Origin: a bacterium
Lineage (GTDB): Bacteria; Bacillota_I; Bacilli_A; RF39; UBA660
Direction of reading: 5' to 3'
Length of the DNA: 42,852 bases
Assembly (NCBI GenBank): GCA_030524925.1
Contig: JAUNFS010000006.1
Span: 1 to 42,852, forward strand
Part shown: positions 25,134 to 34,032 of the stretch, one piece after another
How positions within the stretch are numbered: position 1 is the stretch's first letter
Layout: each line of letters opens with the position of its first letter
The notes under the pieces: generated by a model
Database searches by the model: none
Seen by the model: the letters and a program-made list of their open reading frames with translations, nothing else
What the model was told of the DNA's origin: nothing
Made by a program: the position numbers and the translations under genes

Positions 25134-25820
25134 ATGGAAAAGTTAGTATATTATTTTATATATTTTTTTATATTTTCAGTTTTAGGATATATATGTGAGG
25201 TTACTTATGTATATATTTGCGATAGAAAATTAGTTAATAGAGGTTTTTTACATGGACCTTATATACCGATATATGGAAATGGCGCTATTTTTATTACGCT
25301 TGCACTTGGCCAGTGTAAGATGGTTATTTTAGTTTTTTTAGGTAGTATGCTAATTTGTAGTATTTTAGAGTATATTACTAGTTATGTGATGGAAGTTATT
25401 TTTCATAATAGATGGTGGGATTATAGTAAGCAAAAATTTAATATTAATGGAAGAGTATGTTTAAAGAACGCTTTACTTTTTGGAATAGGGGCGATAGCAA
25501 TTGTTTATCTATTAAATCCTGTATTTAATAAATTTTATTATATGATTGATTATAAAATATTAAAGTTTATTTGTTTAGGTTTGATGCTAATCATGGGACT
25601 TGATTTTGTAATTAGCTTTAGTGAAGCAATTAAGTTAAGTACAATGATGGAGTGTTATAATAAATTTGTTAACGAGTGTGTAAATATTAAAAATGTTAAA
25701 TTTGATAAATTTAAAACTAGACTTTTTAATGCTTATCCTAACTTGATACTTACGAATAAAAAGTTTGGTAGTTTTTTAAAGAAAAATTTAGGTAAATTTA
25801 GAAAAAGAATAAATTGGTAA
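25134..25820 (+). CDS. PF06541-type multipass membrane protein (putative ABC transporter permease family)
   Basis: About 229 residues and five or six hydrophobic helices. The segment GYICEVTYVYICDRKLVNRG followed by FLHGPYIPIYG and then HNRWWDYS is the hallmark of the PF06541 family, whose label 'ABC transporter' is by annotation tradition; the biochemical role is not established. I chose ATG 25134, five nt after AGGTG. The frame is open back to 25023, but that part crosses the left inverted repeat. It sits between the two inverted-repeat arms and directly before the bacteriocin exporter, so it is a candidate immunity or accessory protein by position only. Confidence 0.8.
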   Translation: MEKLVYYFIYFFIFSVLGYICEVTYVYICDRKLVNRGFLHGPYIPIYGNGAIFITLALGQCKMVILVFLGSMLICSILEYITSYVMEVIFHNRWWDYSKQKFNINGRVCLKNALLFGIGAIAIVYLLNPVFNKFYYMIDYKILKFICLGLMLIMGLDFVISFSEAIKLSTMMECYNKFVNECVNIKNVKFDKFKTRLFNAYPNLILTNKKFGSFLKKNLGKFRKRINW

Positions 25821-25868
25821 TTATTAAAATTACTGATTTTTTTTAGTTATCAACAAAATAAAAAAATT

Positions 25869-25910
25869 AAAAGGAAATAAAGCTTAAGCTTACAACAATA
25901 ACTAATAGAG
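25869..25910 (+). repeat. Right arm of the inverted repeat, in the leader of the bacteriocin exporter
   Basis: Pairs with 25042-25083 as described for the left arm. Its outer end runs straight into the GGAGG ribosome site (25911-25915) of the C39 exporter gene. The divergent middle, AAGCTTAAGC, forms part of a duplicated AAGCTT. Confidence 0.85.
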
Positions 25911-25919
25911 GGAGGAAAG

Positions 25920-27920
25920 ATGAAAAGTTATGTTGTAAGACAAGAAGATGAAGCTGATTGTGGAGCTTGCTGTTTGCTGTCTATTTTACTTTATTATGGG
26001 GGATATATGCCACTAGAGTTAATTAAGGTCGATACCTTAACAAATAAAAATGGTACTAATTTTTATAATATTAAAGTAGCAGCAAATAGATATGGTTTAG
26101 ATGCTACTGGGAAAAAACTACTAAAAGTAGTTGGTAATATGCCTTGTATAGCACAGGTTAATATTAAGGGTTTATTTCATTTTGTAGTTATTTATAAGAT
26201 TACAGATAAGTATCTTTTGTTAATGGATCCAAGCAAAGGACTAGTTAAAGTAAATTTAGATGATTTTTATAGAGTGTTTACTGGCTATATTTTAGAGTTT
26301 ACACCTACAAGTGCAGTTATCTATTATAAGCCTAAATCGTTGTTTATTAACTATTTAAAAGAGGCATTTTTAAGTAATATTAAAATTATATCTTTATTAT
26401 TAATTATTTCTTTATTAGTTGTATTTTTGAGTTTATATAGTACTAGTATGATTGAGTTAGTAATTAATAATAAGAATAGGCTTTATATATATGTTTTTAT
26501 CTTCTTAATAATGTTAAAAGTTTTATTTTGTTATTTAGAAAATATCTTAATTGCTCATTTAAATAAAAATATAAATAATAAGATAACATTTAGTTATTTA
26601 GAACATTTATTTTTTCTCCCTTTTAAATATTTACAGTTAAAGAAGAAAGGTGATTTAATTAATCGGTTACAGGATTTAAATGGAATTAAAGATTATTTTT
26701 CAGTAGGTATAATTGAGAGTGTTATTAATATTTTATATATATTAGTTAGTAGCATTATTTTAATTAAGATTAATTTAAAACTATTTTTGATTCTATTATT
26801 TTTTAGTATCTTGTATTTGCCAATAGCAATCTATAATAGTAAAAAGATTTATTATGATATAGAAAAGATGATAGAAAATGATAATGAACTTATGGATGAT
26901 TTAGTTAGTGGAATTAATAATCTTTGGACTATTAAAGTATTAAATAAATCAAAGTTTATTTTAAAGAACATTAATGGTAAGTTACATACTGGATATTTTA
27001 GTCATTTTATGTTTGATAAAAAAAGAGCTAGAAATGACTTATTAAATAATTTTTATGAGAGCATATCTTTTGCTGGATTAATTATTTTTGGAAATTTATT
27101 AAATATAAAACTTTCTTTGTTACTTGTGTTTATTTTTATATATAATTATTTTAGTTCGGGAGTTAAATTCTTTTTAGATTTTATCCCTAATTATTTGTAT
27201 TTTAAGAGTACTTATCAAAGAATTAATAGTTTGTTTTATCTTGAGAAAGAAAACGAGGAAGGAATTAAATGGGTTAATGGAGATATAGCTATTAGTAATT
27301 TATCTTTTAGTTATGATCTTAATATTATTTTTAATAATTTTAATTTATTTATTCCGATGGGAAGCAAAGTATTATTAAGAGGTAATAATGGTAGTGGAAA
27401 GAGCACTCTTTTAAATATTTTATTTAGAATTATTGATAAGTATAATGGTTTAATTACAATAAATAACCAAGATCTACGAAGTATTATTTTTAACGAGGTT
27501 AGAAATAATATTTGTTATGTAAGTCAAAATGATGGCTTACTGCCAGGCACAATTCTTTATAATATTTTATTAGATGAAGAATATGATGATTTAAAAATGA
27601 GGAGGATAAGTTCATTACTTTATCTAGATAGAATTATAAATAATAAAATTAATGGTATAAATACAGTGATTAGAGATAATTTGAGTGGAGGTGAAAAACA
27701 AAGAATTATCTTAGCTAGAGCCTTGTATAGAAATTTTGACGTGTTGCTTCTTGATGAAGCTCTTTGTGAGGTAGATTATAAGTTAAGAACTAAAATAATA
27801 TTTAATATTAATAATTATTATAAAGATAAGACAATAATTATGGTGAGTCATAATGAAGAAAAATTTAAATTTGATAAAGTTGTTAATTTAACTGTTAGAA
27901 AGGATTGGTATGTTAGATAA
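25920..27920 (+). CDS. Bacteriocin exporter with C39 leader peptidase (ABC transporter)
   Basis: 666 residues in the classical three-part layout. The peptidase C39 domain (1-130) has Q8 and the catalytic C14 in QEDEADCGACC, a His in LFHFVV and an Asp in LMDPSKG. A membrane domain with about six helices covers 150-420. The nucleotide-binding domain has Walker A GNNGSGKST (488-496), the signature LSGGEKQR, Walker B VLLLDEALCEVD and the switch VSHNEE. Such proteins cut double-glycine leaders and export the peptides. Two such peptides are encoded immediately after it, the first starting inside its end. The site GGAGGAAAG is strong. Confidence 0.96.
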   Translation: MKSYVVRQEDEADCGACCLLSILLYYGGYMPLELIKVDTLTNKNGTNFYNIKVAANRYGLDATGKKLLKVVGNMPCIAQVNIKGLFHFVVIYKITDKYLLLMDPSKGLVKVNLDDFYRVFTGYILEFTPTSAVIYYKPKSLFINYLKEAFLSNIKIISLLLIISLLVVFLSLYSTSMIELVINNKNRLYIYVFIFLIMLKVLFCYLENILIAHLNKNINNKITFSYLEHLFFLPFKYLQLKKKGDLINRLQDLNGIKDYFSVGIIESVINILYILVSSIILIKINLKLFLILLFFSILYLPIAIYNSKKIYYDIEKMIENDNELMDDLVSGINNLWTIKVLNKSKFILKNINGKLHTGYFSHFMFDKKRARNDLLNNFYESISFAGLIIFGNLLNIKLSLLLVFIFIYNYFSSGVKFFLDFIPNYLYFKSTYQRINSLFYLEKENEEGIKWVNGDIAISNLSFSYDLNIIFNNFNLFIPMGSKVLLRGNNGSGKSTLLNILFRIIDKYNGLITINNQDLRSIIFNEVRNNICYVSQNDGLLPGTILYNILLDEEYDDLKMRRISSLLYLDRIINNKINGINTVIRDNLSGGEKQRIILARALYRNFDVLLLDEALCEVDYKLRTKIIFNINNYYKDKTIIMVSHNEEKFKFDKVVNLTVRKDWYVR

Positions 27921-28044
27921 TAAAGAACTTTTACAAGTTGAAGGCGGAGCGATTAAGTGGACCGTTGGAATAATCTTAGGCGCATTTGCTTCTTTACTTG
28001 CGGGAATTATTGATGGTTATCTAAGACCCGGGAAGTGTAACTAA
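27910..28044 (+). CDS. Double-glycine bacteriocin precursor A (two-peptide class candidate)
   Basis: 44 codons starting at ATG 27910, with AAAGGA six nt upstream, inside the end of the exporter gene. The leader MLDNKELLQVEGG has the ELxxV-GG pattern of class II leaders. The mature peptide of 31 residues (AIKWTVG... to LRPGKCN) is hydrophobic with two GxxxG motifs, GIILG and GIIDG, and a cationic end. GxxxG motifs in both partners are characteristic of two-peptide (class IIb) bacteriocins. The stop overlaps the start of the second peptide gene (TAATG), so the two would be made in equal amounts. Confidence 0.88.
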   Translation: MLDNKELLQVEGGAIKWTVGIILGAFASLLAGIIDGYLRPGKCN

Positions 28045-28190
28045 TGAGTGATAAAGAGATGGTATTAGTTTATGGTGGTTTTAGTACTACATTACTTAAT
28101 TCTTTAGCAAGAATATTGACAGTAGTTTTTAATATTGGCAAGTCTGTTGGAACATCTATTAGAATGATAAGACAAAAACAAAAATGTTAG
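28044..28190 (+). CDS. Double-glycine bacteriocin precursor B (two-peptide class candidate)
   Basis: 48 codons from ATG 28044, with GGGAAG upstream. The leader MSDKEMVLVYGG ends in two Gly. The 36-residue mature peptide (FSTTLLNSLARILTVVFNIG...) has a GxxxG motif (GKSVG) and a strongly basic tail ending RQKQKC. It would act with peptide A in the target membrane. A single Cys near the C-terminus of each mature peptide is unusual for this class and could allow dimer formation; this is inference. Confidence 0.85.
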   Translation: MSDKEMVLVYGGFSTTLLNSLARILTVVFNIGKSVGTSIRMIRQKQKC

Positions 28191-28237
28191 TTACAAAATG
28201 ATCTTTTTTTGATATAATTGTTAAGGGTGCAATCAAT

Positions 28238-29320
28238 ATGGATAGCAATATAAAAAAAGTATTAAAAAAGTTAGAAGATAATGGATATGAAGCTTATATT
28301 GTTGGTGGTTTTGTTAGAGATTATTTACTTGGTAATGAAACAACTGATGTTGATATTTGTACTAATGCACTACCAAAAGATGTTTTAAAAATTTTTGATA
28401 TAAAAAAAGAGACATCTTTGTATGGTTCAATTAAGATTACTACTAAGAAATATAATTTTGATATTACTACTTATCGCACTGAGAGTAATTATGATAATAG
28501 AAGACCTACTAATGTTATTTATGTAAATAATTTAATAGATGATATTAAAAGAAGGGATTTTACTATTAATTCACTTTGTATGAATAGTGATGGAACAGTT
28601 ATAGATTTACTCGGTGGTAAAGAAGATATTGAAAATAGATTAATAAAGGTAGTTGGAGATACTAATTTAAAGTTAAAAGAGGATCCTCTTAGGATTTTAA
28701 GAGCTATAAGATTTTCTACTGTTCTTGATTTCAAATTAGATGATGAAATAATTGATTTTATTAAAAATAATAAAGATTTAATAAAGTCATTATCTTATAC
28801 TAGAAAAAAGGAAGAACTTGATAAAATATTGGTTTCTAAAAATGTTTTAAAGGGATTAGAATTTTTAAAAAATTATGATTTACTTGATACATTGGAGATT
28901 AATTATGATAAGATAACTGTAGTTCCAGATTTGCTTGGAATGTGGGCACAAATAAATTATTCTGAAAAGTATCCTTTTACAAGAGATAACATAAGAATGA
29001 TTAATAAGATTAGAAAAATTATTGAGTTTGGAAAGTTTTCTAATGAGGTACTGTTTTTTAATGATTTATATACTTTACTAGTTAGTTCTGAAATACTTAA
29101 TATATCAAAAGAAAGTGTTTATGATGCTTATAATTCTTTGCCTATAAAAAGTAGGGAAGAGTTAGTTATTAAACCAAAGGATATTATTGATATTTTAAAT
29201 ATTATTCCTTCTAAATTAGTTAAAGATATATATGATGAGGTTTTGTTAAAAGTTATTAATGGAGAGTTACTTAATAGTAAAGAAGATTTAACTAGATATG
29301 TTTTAAATTATAAGGAGTGA
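28238..29320 (+). CDS. cca: CCA-adding enzyme / tRNA nucleotidyltransferase
   Basis: 360 residues, class II nucleotidyltransferase head with GGFVRDYLLG (23-32) and the metal-binding DVD (37-39), then DIKRRDFTINSL and the RNA-binding helices around EDPLRILRAIRFSTVLDF. The family adds or repairs the 3' CCA of tRNA. It is shorter than some forms and lacks a C-terminal HD domain. A TATAAT at 28213-28218 precedes it. The next gene begins within six nt of its stop. The window's tRNA already encodes CCA, so the enzyme probably serves repair and other tRNAs. Confidence 0.95.
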   Translation: MDSNIKKVLKKLEDNGYEAYIVGGFVRDYLLGNETTDVDICTNALPKDVLKIFDIKKETSLYGSIKITTKKYNFDITTYRTESNYDNRRPTNVIYVNNLIDDIKRRDFTINSLCMNSDGTVIDLLGGKEDIENRLIKVVGDTNLKLKEDPLRILRAIRFSTVLDFKLDDEIIDFIKNNKDLIKSLSYTRKKEELDKILVSKNVLKGLEFLKNYDLLDTLEINYDKITVVPDLLGMWAQINYSEKYPFTRDNIRMINKIRKIIEFGKFSNEVLFFNDLYTLLVSSEILNISKESVYDAYNSLPIKSREELVIKPKDIIDILNIIPSKLVKDIYDEVLLKVINGELLNSKEDLTRYVLNYKE

Positions 29321-29325
29321 GTGAT

Positions 29326-29967
29326 ATGAGTAATACAATTTTGGAAGGGTTAGTTAAAGAAAAAGATTTTACTTTTAAGAAGCTGTTATTCAAAATTGTA
29401 AAAAGTTTTAAGTTAGATGTTAATGAACTTTTATTACTCGTATACTTTATAAATGAAGATAAGCCTTGTCTAGATATTAAGAGAATAGCACTTATTACTT
29501 ATATGGATGATAAAGATATTATGGGTGCTTTTTCTTCATTGAGCACTAAAGGGCTAATTAAGCTTTCAGTCATTAAGGAGTCTGGTAAAATAACTGAGAT
29601 AGTTGATATTAGTAATACTTATAAAGCAATGGTAAGTGATATTAATATTAAGATTAAGAAAAAAACTAATGATGATGTGTTTTCTACTTTTGAAAAAGAG
29701 TTCGGTAGACCATTATCTCCGATGGAATATGAAATTATAAGAGCTTGGATAGCTAGTGGAATGAGTGAAGAACTACTTATTGGTGCTTTAAAAGAAGCTA
29801 CATTTAATGATGTTCGTAATTTAAGATATATTGATAAAATATTATTAGAATGGGCTAATAAGGGCTTTAAGACTATGGAAGAGGTAAATAATCATCTTAA
29901 AAAAAGAGTAAAAAAAGAGGAGAAGAAGGAACTGTTTGATTATGACTGGCTTTCAGATGGCGAATGA
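29326..29967 (+). CDS. dnaD: DnaD-domain primosome protein
   Basis: 213 residues. A winged-helix N-terminal domain (about 15-110) is followed by a DnaD/DnaB2 C-terminal domain with FGRPLSPMEYEIIRAWI, ATFNDVRNLRYIDKILLEW and the WANKG element. DnaD helps load the replicative helicase at the origin and at restart sites. The start ATG 29326 has AAGGAG eight nt upstream; an earlier GTG at 29317 overlaps that site. The dnaD-nth order is common in Firmicutes and supports the call. Its end overlaps the nth gene by 32 nt. Confidence 0.92.
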   Translation: MSNTILEGLVKEKDFTFKKLLFKIVKSFKLDVNELLLLVYFINEDKPCLDIKRIALITYMDDKDIMGAFSSLSTKGLIKLSVIKESGKITEIVDISNTYKAMVSDINIKIKKKTNDDVFSTFEKEFGRPLSPMEYEIIRAWIASGMSEELLIGALKEATFNDVRNLRYIDKILLEWANKGFKTMEEVNNHLKKRVKKEEKKELFDYDWLSDGE

Positions 29968-30571
29968 TATATATAAAAAGTTAGATTATTATATTCCTAA
30001 TCCAAAGTGTGAACTTAATTATAATAAAGACTATGAGTTATTGATAGCGACGGTTTTAAGTGCTCAGTGTACTGATAAAAGAGTAAACATGGTTACTAGT
30101 GAGTTATTTAAAAATAGAGATTTAAAAGATATAGCTAATATGAGTTTAAGTGATATTAAAATGATAATTCATAGTCTTGGTTCTTATGAAAGAAAAGCAG
30201 TTTATGTTAAAGTTATTGCAAGCAGATTAGTAAATGATTTTAATTCTTCAGTTCCAAATAACAGAGGCTATTTACTTAGTTTACCTGGTGTTGGGACAAA
30301 GACGTGCAATGTGGTGTTAAAGAATCTTTTTAATGAACCTTCTATTCCAGTGGATACGCATGTTATGAGAGTTTGCCAAAGATGGAAAATAGCAAGTCTT
30401 AGTGATAGTCCTCAAGTGATAGAAAGAAAATTACAGAAACTTATTCCAGTAGATAAGTGGAATAGAGTAAGTGAACAAATACTTTTATTTGGTAGATATT
30501 TTTGTACTTCTAGAAATCCAAAGTGTGCAAACTGTTTATTTAAAGAAAATTGTCAATATAAAAAGAAGTGA
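29936..30571 (+). CDS. nth: Endonuclease III
   Basis: A DNA glycosylase/AP lyase that removes oxidised pyrimidines. 211 residues with the helix-hairpin-helix LPGVGTKTCNVV carrying the catalytic K122, D140 in VDTHVMR and the [4Fe-4S] ligands C190, C197, C200, C206 with the C-x6-C-x2-C-x5-C spacing. The start is either TTG 29936 (five nt after AAGGA) or ATG 29942; the family alignment begins near residue 8. It overlaps dnaD and ends in a terminator shared with the opposing PBP gene. Confidence 0.95.
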   Translation: MIMTGFQMANDIYKKLDYYIPNPKCELNYNKDYELLIATVLSAQCTDKRVNMVTSELFKNRDLKDIANMSLSDIKMIIHSLGSYERKAVYVKVIASRLVNDFNSSVPNNRGYLLSLPGVGTKTCNVVLKNLFNEPSIPVDTHVMRVCQRWKIASLSDSPQVIERKLQKLIPVDKWNRVSEQILLFGRYFCTSRNPKCANCLFKENCQYKKK

Positions 30572-30595
30572 TTTTTTGTAAGTCACTTCTTTTTT
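30560..30595. terminator. Bidirectional terminator between nth and PBP1
   Basis: AAGAAGTGA pairs with TCACTTCTT around a T-rich loop, with As before and Ts after, at the meeting point of two convergent genes. It overlaps the PBP stop codon. Confidence 0.85.
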
Positions 30596-33356
30596 AACAA
30601 CCACTTGTAAGGTTTCTATTTAAAGTTTTAGTTTTTCCATTATAGGTTACGATATGCATTACTTGATAACTATCATTGCAACTTAGGGTTTTACAATCAA
30701 CTTCATTATTGTTTTGATAACATTCGTCAGTTACAGTCGCACTTGATGTAACGTCATATCCATTGTCTAAAACTTTTACTAATTTGTTATTACTTTTTAA
30801 ATCGTAATATTCTGAAACAGTTATTGAACTACTTCCGTTTAATTGTGGCGTCCAATTATTAGTAGGTTCAGGAGTAACACTTCCTTCAGGATTAACTGTT
30901 ACAGTTGTTCCGCTAGACATATTATTTTTAAATATTGAGTAAGATGATTTTACTGTAAATGTAGTTTTTCCAGTTAGAACACCAGTATATGTATATTTAT
31001 TATTGGTTGTAAAGCCTAGGTCGGTAGTATTTCCATTTGTTGTAACGTAGATGTGATAACCAATATTACCGATATTTGCACGGTTGTATTCTAATCTTTG
31101 ATTATAATATTTTTCACTCCATGGTTTGTAGCCTTCATCAAAGTAAGATTTTAAGAATGTTTCATCAATGGCTTGTGGAGTAGCTATATTGTTCCAAGAT
31201 AACTCAACAGCGCCTTGTAAGTAATCGGCTTTTAAATTTGTGGGATTATCCAGTTGTTTAAAACGATATGATTCTTCATCAGGTACTGTACCTTTTTTGA
31301 AATATTCTGTACTTCTTAGTTTTGCTGGTGTTGCAGCACTCGCTAGAGCTAAAGGTTCAGTTTCTAATTCTATTTCAGCTTGAACAACACTTGATGGTTG
31401 AGTCCATCTTGAGTTAGGTTCCATAATATTTTTAATAAGTAATTTTACCATTGGTTTTTTGATTTTACCGGCATCTTCGTTAAGTAAGTGAGTTTCTTTT
31501 GTTGTTTCTTTATATCCAATCCAAAGACTGATTGTATAATCTGGTGAGTAGACCATTTGCCAAGAGTCACCAATAACGTTTCCTTTGATACCTTCATTTT
31601 TTAAATAGTTTGAATCTACTGTTGATGTTCCAGTTTTACTTGCAATGTCAGTTCCAGATTTTGATCCAGCTGCTACATAGTTACTAGTAACAGCATTTTT
31701 TAAAATCATATTTATCATAAATGCGGTAGCTTCACTCATTACAGTTCTTTTTTCAGGAGTAACAGTATAAACTTCACCAGTATCTAGATATTCTAAACTG
31801 GTAAATGAATATGGCTCTATGTAAACACCACCTCTTGCAAATGTTGCATAAGCAGCTGCCATTTCTAATGGGTTTGTTCCTGAGAAACCACCAATACTAT
31901 GTGATTCGTTGATGTAGCCATTTTCATATTCAGGAGTAATCCCTAAATTTGTAACAAATGTTTTGATTTGATCTTGGGTAAGTGCTTGAAAAGCTTGAAG
32001 AGCTGGGATATTTCTTGATGTTCCTAGGGCAGTATTTATAGTCATAATTCCCATATATGTATTATTCCAGTTTTTTAAATATCCACCACCAGAATATGTA
32101 TATTTGTCATCTATAATCATTTTACCAGTAGACCAGTTTAAGTATTCAATAGCGGGACCATAATCAAATATTGGTTTAGCAGTTGATCCTGGATGTCTTT
32201 TAATTTGGGTAGCATAATTATATTCTAATAGTCTTTTACGGTTTCTACCAGCGCCGATAGCACTTATTGAGCCGTTATCATTATCTATTACTACCATAGC
32301 AGCTTGAACTGTATCGTTTATCCATTTGTATTCTTTTCCATTATATATATCATTAATAGCATCTTGTTTGGTAGGGTTTAAAGTGGTTTTTATTTGCATT
32401 GAAATTTCATAAGGGTTTTTCCCAGTTCTTTTCTTAACTTCTTCAACTACGGTATCAATAAATCCTTGGTATTGATTAGCAGTACTAGAACTTTCAATTA
32501 ATAAGCTTTTTAGTGGAATAGATTTAGCAATTTCACATTCTTGTTCACTAATATAGCCATGTCTTTTCATTAAGTTTAATACTTGGTTACGACGGCTTTC
32601 AGCTTTTTCTGGATAGTTAAATGGGTCATAAGCAACAGGTGCTTGGAATAAACCAGCAATAGTAGCAGCTTCAGGAAGCGATAACTGACTTACGGATTTT
32701 CCAAAGTATACTTGGCTTGCTTGTTCAATACCCCAAGAACCACCTCCTAAGTAAGGTATATTTACATAATACTCAATTATTTGTTCTTTTGAATACTGTT
32801 TTTCTAAAACAAATACAGAAAGATATATATCAGTAAACTTTCTAATGATTCCTTTGATACCAGTTGCTTCATTGTTAGTTAATCTTTGTTTAGCAACTTG
32901 CATGGTTAGAGTAGAAGCACCACCAGCACCGCTTTGACCTAAAACTTGACCGATTGTAGCTTTTAAAAATCTTGCCATATCAACACCACTGTGTTGAAAG
33001 TATCTTGAATCTTCGGTAGCTACTAGAGCGTCAATAAATACCTCAGGTAGTTCATCATAAGTGACTTTTTGTCTATTTTCAGTTCCTAATCTAGCAAATT
33101 CTTCACCATTTTTATCTAGCAAAATAGATGCTTCTTTAGTGTAAAGACTTTCTACATCAAACTTTGGGGCTTTAATAACAACATAAGCAAAGAACACCAA
33201 AGCAAGAGCAAAGCCAGCAACTAGAAATAACATTATGATAATTAATATTTTTTCAGCGATGTTACCTTTTTTAAAAGTTTTCTTAAACTGACTTATAGTT
33301 TTATTATCTTCTTTTGGTGTTTTTTTTGTTCTTTTTTTAATTTTTATCTTTTTCAT
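30594..33356 (-). CDS. ponA: Class A penicillin-binding protein (PBP1A type)
   Basis: A bifunctional peptidoglycan synthase of 920 residues. It has a basic cytoplasmic N-terminus, one membrane helix (about 37-62) and a GT51 glycosyltransferase with E115 in ATEDSRYFQHSG and GASTLTMQVAKQ. The transpeptidase has STAK (391-394), SRN (447-449) and KTGT (574-577). The C-terminal 220 residues contain a fibronectin-III-like domain (NPTNLKADYLQGAVELSW) and a further Cys-containing domain. The site AAAGGA lies upstream. recU precedes it on the same strand, the recU-ponA order conserved in Firmicutes. Confidence 0.96.
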   Translation of the reverse strand: MKKIKIKKRTKKTPKEDNKTISQFKKTFKKGNIAEKILIIIMLFLVAGFALALVFFAYVVIKAPKFDVESLYTKEASILLDKNGEEFARLGTENRQKVTYDELPEVFIDALVATEDSRYFQHSGVDMARFLKATIGQVLGQSGAGGASTLTMQVAKQRLTNNEATGIKGIIRKFTDIYLSVFVLEKQYSKEQIIEYYVNIPYLGGGSWGIEQASQVYFGKSVSQLSLPEAATIAGLFQAPVAYDPFNYPEKAESRRNQVLNLMKRHGYISEQECEIAKSIPLKSLLIESSSTANQYQGFIDTVVEEVKKRTGKNPYEISMQIKTTLNPTKQDAINDIYNGKEYKWINDTVQAAMVVIDNDNGSISAIGAGRNRKRLLEYNYATQIKRHPGSTAKPIFDYGPAIEYLNWSTGKMIIDDKYTYSGGGYLKNWNNTYMGIMTINTALGTSRNIPALQAFQALTQDQIKTFVTNLGITPEYENGYINESHSIGGFSGTNPLEMAAAYATFARGGVYIEPYSFTSLEYLDTGEVYTVTPEKRTVMSEATAFMINMILKNAVTSNYVAAGSKSGTDIASKTGTSTVDSNYLKNEGIKGNVIGDSWQMVYSPDYTISLWIGYKETTKETHLLNEDAGKIKKPMVKLLIKNIMEPNSRWTQPSSVVQAEIELETEPLALASAATPAKLRSTEYFKKGTVPDEESYRFKQLDNPTNLKADYLQGAVELSWNNIATPQAIDETFLKSYFDEGYKPWSEKYYNQRLEYNRANIGNIGYHIYVTTNGNTTDLGFTTNNKYTYTGVLTGKTTFTVKSSYSIFKNNMSSGTTVTVNPEGSVTPEPTNNWTPQLNGSSSITVSEYYDLKSNNKLVKVLDNGYDVTSSATVTDECYQNNNEVDCKTLSCNDSYQVMHIVTYNGKTKTLNRNLTSGC

Positions 33357-33371
33357 AAATAAAATTCCTTT

Positions 33372-33929
33372 CTAAAATAATTTATCTATTTCTTTTAAAT
33401 AATCTAGAGTAGGGCTATAGTTTAATTTAATTTCTATACCATGATCTTTAATAAAATCATAAGGAATACTTTTTCTAGAATTACTATTGATAAATTCTAA
33501 TAATATTTTACCATCTAATATAAAAAATTGCGAGTTAATTTCTATTAATAAAAATGAGATGCCTCCATTATCAATGATTCTTTCTATGTGTTTTAACTGA
33601 TGACTATGAATATTTGAAAGAGCAAAGCTGGTTTTACTTTTGGTGCTTTTAGCATCAAAATCTAAATATTTGCCTTTATATACGCCGACATAATCTAATG
33701 TAGATTTTTGTTTTAATACGCCTTCAATATATTCCGTTTTACCTTTGTAAGTAACTTTTTTAATATCTACTGGAGTAGGCTTTTTATAAATTATTGCTAG
33801 ATTTTCTTTTATATAATAATCGTTTGCTTCATTTATTAAGTTTTCTAAGTCCATACCACGGTTAGCGTAATTTATAAATTTTTGATATTCCTTTTTTGCT
33901 TTGCCTGGATATAACAATGTAATCACCAA
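33372..33929 (-). CDS. recU: Holliday junction resolvase RecU
   Basis: 185 residues, slightly shorter than Bacillus RecU (about 206). The nuclease core is STLDYVGVYKGKYLDFDAK with D79, D92 and K94; Asp replaces the usual Glu at 92. The family cuts Holliday junctions and acts in recombination and chromosome segregation. The GTG start at 33929 is only about seven nt after a TATAAT on the minus strand, so the mRNA may be nearly leaderless; a TTG nine nt inside is the alternative. It is followed by ponA after 15 nt. Confidence 0.93.
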   Translation of the reverse strand: MVITLLYPGKAKKEYQKFINYANRGMDLENLINEANDYYIKENLAIIYKKPTPVDIKKVTYKGKTEYIEGVLKQKSTLDYVGVYKGKYLDFDAKSTKSKTSFALSNIHSHQLKHIERIIDNGGISFLLIEINSQFFILDGKILLEFINSNSRKSIPYDFIKDHGIEIKLNYSPTLDYLKEIDKLF

Positions 33930-33980
33930 TTTGATTATACTAGATTATTATGGGGTAATGCTATAAATAATGTTGAAGGT

Positions 33981-34009
33981 TTGCATTTTTTGACACTATT
34001 TTATATAAT
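33981..34009 (+). promoter_or_regulatory. Promoter of engB
   Basis: TTGCAT (33981-33986), 17 nt, TATAAT (34004-34009). A perfect TTGACA at 33990 lies only eight nt from the -10 box and so cannot serve as its -35. Confidence 0.6.
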
Positions 34010-34032
34010 AAAGTTGTAGAAAAGAGGAACTT

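Noticed and set aside
33990-33995. Perfect TTGACA upstream of engB as its -35 box
   Set aside because: It lies only eight nt before the -10 box; TTGCAT at 33981 has the correct 17-nt spacing.
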